Assembly: GCF_933775445.1 (NCBI RefSeq)
Contig: NC_065876.1
Location: forward strand, 6,882,001-6,946,000
Direction of reading: 5' to 3'
Length of the DNA: 64,000 nucleotides
Origin: Argentina anserina
Taxonomy: Eukaryota > Streptophyta > Magnoliopsida > Rosales > Rosaceae
The notes under the pieces are model-generated. The model was not told the origin of the DNA. It did no database searches and saw nothing but the letters and a program-made list of their open reading frames with translations. Made by a program: the position numbers and the translations under genes. Of this stretch, positions 59,837 through 64,000 are shown in pieces. The stretch's first letter is position 1; every line of letters begins with the position of its first letter.

Positions 59837-61824
59837 ATGAACGACACCGATGTCTCCAAGCAGATCCAGCAGATGGTGAGGTTCATCCGCCAAGAAGCCG
59901 AGGAAAAGGCCAACGAGATCTCCGTCTCCGCCGAAGAAGTAACTCCTCCCTCCTCTTTTGATTTCTGCAATTCTAAGTTGTAATTTAAGCTTGAGGTTCG
60001 ATCCGTGTCTGTGAATTCGAGATTGGTCGTCTGATTGTGTTGGTTTTGCGCAGGAATTCAACATTGAGAAGCTGCAGCTCGTGGAGGCTGAGAAGAAGAA
60101 GATCAGGCAGGAGTATGAGAAGAAGGAGAAGCAAGTCGACGTCCGAAAGAAGATGTAAAACTTTCTTAAACCTTCATTATTATACTTGTGTTCACGATCC
60201 AGATTTATCTGATTGTTAAAATGTGGTTGAAACTGAGTGTTAGTGACTGTTAGGTTGTGTGGAATTGGTTGGGGAATATATGATTTTTGAGAGTTTTGGA
60301 TTGCTTGAGTTGGTTAGCTTCTGTAATTATTTTGATCGAGAAGAATTTAGATTGGAAGAGTTGAAAGAGATTCCTATGGGGATGTTGTGTTGTCATGAGA
60401 TGTGGATTTGGTGCTCAAGTATAGATTGTTGTTTTTGCTTAAATAGTTCTGGATCAAGTTGCAATGGGGTGGCTTGAGGACTTGATGGAACCTAGAGTTG
60501 AATTTTACTATCGAGTGTGGACAAAAATTTGGAATGTGAATTCATCTTGATTATAATGGGGTCTGTGTGATTTATTTTGGGGTTTGTGTGAATTGGACTG
60601 ATGTGGGTGAGTAACAGGTTTTATTTATTGGCCTTTGCAGTGAGTACTCCATGCAGCTCAATGCTTCTCGTATCAAAGTTCTTCAAGCTCAAGATGATGT
60701 GGTCAGCACCATGAAGGATGCTGCATCCAAGGAGCTCTTGAATGTCAGCAAAGATCATCATAAATATGCAAAGCTTCTGAAGGATCTTATCATTCAGGTA
60801 TGTAGACTTGTTATCTCAATATGCATGGCTTGTTATCTCAATATGCTTGCAGTTGCATAGTCAAACACATGTAATAGTTGATTTCAATATACATTTGATA
60901 TTAGTGGCAATTGCTCAAGTTTGAACTTTGAAGTATCATTCATGGTCATGTTTCATATCATTCTACTGAGTATGCTTGCTTGAAGCCCGAATTTGTTGAG
61001 TTTACTCCAACTATTTGCTTTCATGGATAAATCAGTAATTATTATTCGTAACTAAAAACTTGTGATTTTGTTGCAGAGTTTGCTCAGGCTGAAAGAGCCT
61101 GCTGTTTTGTTGCGTTGTCGCAAGGATGACCTGCATCTGGTGGAGTCTGTTCTTGAAGCAGCAGCACAGGAATATGCGAAGAAAAGAGATGTTCATGCAC
61201 CAGAGATCATTGTTGACCACACTGTCTATCTTCCACCTGCTCCCACCCATTATAATCCCCATGTTAATTCCTGGTAATCTCTTGGTCTGTCTTAATTTTA
61301 TACCAAGTCATAGGCTGCGTCCATAATAGTACATTAAGACTGTATGAGTTGCAACTTTACTACCAATTATGAAGCGACTTGCAATTAGGATAAGATTTGA
61401 TTTGGCTTGCTTATATGTAGCTTCTCAAACAATTCCTCTTATGATTGAAGAATCATGAATGTTAGAATCACTGATGAATATTTCCACTTTATCAGTTCTG
61501 GGGGTGTAGTCTTGGCTTCTCGAGATGGAAAGATTGTGTGTGAGAACACTCTCGATGCACGGTTGGATGTTGTATTTCGTAAAAAACTTCCTGAGGTATT
61601 TATCTCGCAATTTTGTTTACAACAATTACATGTACATGTAATCTTTTGGCTCAGTCTTTAGGATTGGACACTCATGCATAGATCACATGACTTGTGCTGA
61701 TATATGTTATTGACCTCAGCGTTAAATATATACTTATCACGGTTTCTGGATCAACACTTGATCTGGGTTTTTGTTATTCTTTCTGCAGATCCGCAGAAGG
61801 CTCTTCGGCCAGGTTGTTGCATAA
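59837..61824 (+). CDS. VHA-E1: V-type proton ATPase subunit E
   Basis: Six exons: 59837-59938, 60054-60154, 60641-60797, 61077-61273, 61496-61595 and 61789-61824, all GT-AG and in phase, give 230 residues, the usual plant length. It starts MNDTDVSKQIQQMVRFIRQE in a CCACCATGA context. The N-terminal half is a long charged helix (about 10-110) that pairs with subunit G to form the peripheral stalk. The C-terminal globular part contains LLRLKEPAVLLRCRKDD and SGGVVLASRDGKIVCENTLD, and ends RRRLFGQVVA. It links the V1 head to the V0 membrane sector on vacuole and Golgi/TGN membranes. An AATAAA lies at 62049-62054. The E1 name is by similarity and because Arabidopsis VHA-E1 neighbours a CRF gene, as here; E3 is not excluded. 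Confidence 0.96.
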
Positions 61825-62752
61825 TGGGAAGAATTGTACTGTGTTATACCCCAGGTTATGAGTCCCTAGCGTGGTCTTTGACCAAAGGATCTATTGTTCA
61901 GTTGTTATTTGCGTATTTCCAATTTACTTGTTCTCTGAATAACTTTTATATGTGGTAAAATAGTTTAGCTATCATTTTATATGGTGTTCATATGATCCGG
62001 AGCATGGCAATGTACTCATTCTTATCATTACAAATTTACAATGACATTAATAAAAGTTTGCAGCTGTAGTTTCACCGCAGTTTGTTTGTTGGTTTAATTT
62101 TCTTCCCTAGTTATAAAATTCTTATTGGTATTATTGCTCTTTAAAACTGGTTTGTGGGATGACATGTGACTGAGCCATATGTCTCCTCGTAGAATAATTG
62201 AATCTTGCAGACCTCATTTCCAGAGGATGCTGACTGGTGTTTTGTCGGGGACATAATCATGTACCATGGCCATTATAGTTAATTGTTATGACGCCAAATG
62301 ACCATGTTACCTCTTATGAGTCTTGAAATCATCAATATCAGATTTTTTTGGACCCCTGCCTCCATCTATAAATTATTTCAGGCCAATATTGGTACATGTA
62401 GCGAAGAACCTCTCGTCAGAGACTCCCAGTGACATGGTGAAGCTCCAAATGCATCTTAATTCTGAAGCTAACCTTTTCTTTGGCACTTTCTGGAGAGGGG
62501 CTGGCTACCCTTTTTACTGGGTTGATACTCGACTGACCGGCCCTGGTTACACTAGCCGAGGCTGCCCCGATCCATACACGATATAGAAAGGTGCGACAAC
62601 ACTGGTGATGACAGATTGACAGGATAGAGAAAGCAGTCGCTTGGGTCTGCAAATCTGGTTGTACAATGGTTGATTTCAACTTTCAAGCAATAGGATTGTA
62701 CTTAACCAGTTATTGTATATCGTGAGGCTATCAGTTATGTTGAATTTTAAAA
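61825..62752. other. 3' UTR of VHA-E and spacer
   Basis: The first ~250 bases are the V-ATPase 3' UTR. A frame at 62323-62586 (87 codons) is weakly coding-like (FFGTFWRGAGYPFYWVDTRL) but matches no family I know and has no splice partners. Confidence 0.45.
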
Positions 62753-62757
62753 CCCTA

Positions 62758-63494
62758 TGTAGAATGAGAATCTGAAAACAAACAAGGAGTGCAGACACGT
62801 GTACAAATAAAATGTAATTTATTGATAATCAAGCGCGGTGTTACAATCTTTGTGAACTCCTATGATTCTATCTCCGTATGTGATTTGGCTCAAGGGTGAC
62901 ATGCACTTGATCTTTAGAATTTGAGCTTGGATTTGGATTTGGATTTGATGAATAACGAGCAATTTGGCAGCTTGATGATTCTTCGTGACTTGGGAGACTT
63001 CGAGATTTCTCGAGAGTGATATTGCTCTCTTCTTCTCCAATGTCAAAAATCCTCCCTCTCTTTATGTTGAAAGTGGTATTTATAGTGTCAATAATATTCT
63101 ATTTTATATAATATTTTAATGACACTAAAATAATAATATTTCTTTAGTTATATAATTAAATCGATATGTATTTTCTGATTAATTTAAAATTAGTTATGAG
63201 AATAATTAAATTAAATAAATTCAAATAATTGATTTAATTATAATCGTAAAGAAATTTATTAATTTAATCAAATGTCCGATTACCATTTCGATTGTCAATG
63301 ACATTCAATTTCCAATTAAAGTCAGAATCACGTAGCTTTGATTACGATCATCCGTTTATGTGCTGACGCAAATTTTATTCGGGTCCATACTAACTCTGTT
63401 GACTTTTGGGTCACGTGTGCAATTTTGTCGGGTTCTTGGTCGATTTAATCATTTAATGAAAATAATTTACTTCATTAAATTTCTTGTATCTACA
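62758..63494 (-). mobile_element. Solo LTR (737 bp), same family as 5193-6152
   Basis: It begins TGTAGA and ends TCTACA, flanked by CCCTA (62753-62757) and CCCTC (63495-63499), a 5-bp target-site duplication with one change. It aligns over its whole length with the copy near 5 kb, including the GATTCTATCTCCGTATGTGA and GATTACGATCATCCGTTTAT blocks. A TATA box on the minus strand at about 63085-63077 and AATAAA near its left end give the same polarity. It carries one minisatellite unit instead of four. Confidence 0.88.
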
Positions 63495-63586
63495 CCCTCA
63501 CTTAATTTAATTATAAGTCTTAAATTTTTTAATCAGAAACAAACGGTGCATGTGTTCAACCTAGATCAGATTACCTAATAAGTTAA

Positions 63587-64000
63587 GGCTTAATAGCCAA
63601 TTTGCTACTCTAGGATTAAGCTTAGTGTTAATTTGCTACCCTAGCTTTTATTTTTGCCAATTTGCTACCTAAGGTTTTCATAATTAGTCAATTTGATACC
63701 TAAAGTATTAATTTTGTCAATTTGCTAATCCATGTTTCTAAAATTAACTATTTTTCTATCTTTTCATATCAAATTTTCAATTCTCCCTACCAAGTGACTT
63801 AATTTGAAAATCCAAATAAAAAAATTGGATTATCTTGAAAAGTCTAGAGAAGTAAATTTTGTTTAATGTTAACAAAGTGACAAAATTAATACTTAAGGTA
63901 GTAAATTGGCAAGTTATGTAAAGCTAGGGTAGTAAATTGACAGAAATAAAATCTAGGGTAACAAATTAACACTAAGGTGAATCCTAAGGTAGCAAATTAG
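63587..64000. mobile_element. MITE with long inverted repeats, cut by the window end
   Basis: The left arm from about 63598 (CAATTTGCTACTCTAGGATT ... GTTAATTTGCTACCCTAG) is repeated in reverse from 64000 (CTAATTTGCTACCTTAGGAT ... GTTAATTTGTTACCCTAG). Arms are about 130 bases, and each is itself made of short CAATTTGCTACC repeats. The right terminus lies beyond the window, so target-site duplication and superfamily cannot be judged. Confidence 0.8.

Noticed and set aside
62323..62586. 87-codon frame downstream of VHA-E
   Set aside because: Partly protein-like but no recognised family, no splice partners and no relation to the neighbouring gene.

Overview
This is nuclear DNA from a eudicot plant: intron-bearing genes with GT-AG sites, plant-only families (AP2/ERF, early nodulin-like, GBF-type bZIP, DUF295), AT-rich intergenic DNA and many small transposon relics. 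The TRIM, MITE and solo-LTR mixture would suit a rosid such as Rosaceae, but I cannot fix the genus.

Layout. 0-3.1 kb: first exon of a twin-CX9C protein (-) and a complete early nodulin-like phytocyanin (+). 3.1-14.5 kb: gene-free DNA with a MITE-like inverted repeat, a solo LTR, a TRIM and a decayed CACTA element. 14.5-16.2 kb: a cytokinin response factor (CRF, -) with a long leader. 16.2-28.6 kb: gene-poor. 28.6-41.9 kb: three minus-strand genes (ubiquitin E2, LRR receptor pseudokinase, glucose-6-phosphate 1-epimerase) and an initiator tRNA-Met gene. 44-46.4 kb: a truncated GBF-type bZIP pseudogene abutting an antisense DUF295 pseudogene. 49.1-53.3 kb: a second CRF, embedded at the 3' end of a multi-exon gene. 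54-58.6 kb: a 917-bp Mutator-like element, an LTR fragment and a small MITE, two of them with perfect 9-bp target duplications. 59.8-61.8 kb: vacuolar H+-ATPase subunit E. 62.7-64 kb: a second solo LTR of the family seen near 5 kb, then an inverted-repeat MITE running off the window.

Main discovery candidate: the second CRF is not the usual intronless gene. On the minus strand at 53094-49148, a short start exon, a tandem series of homologous exons (all leaving in phase 2) and a 49-nt linker exon that converts phase 2 to phase 0 join in frame to an exon carrying the CRF and AP2/ERF domains. The model is 390 residues and every junction keeps frame. One more repeat copy, in the middle of the series, has lost its frame and looks like a decaying exon. 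The AP2 domain has a partly duplicated start, a Leu at a normally conserved DNA-contact Arg, and no CRF activation tail.

Gene order CRF / E2 / LRR pseudokinase / epimerase / CRF / V-ATPase E brings together adjacent gene pairs that, from memory of Arabidopsis locus numbers, lie at several duplicated loci there (CRF4-UBC9, CRF3-UBC10, the epimerase-pseudokinase-CRF2 run, CRF1-VHA-E1). This suggests an ancestral, unfractionated block.
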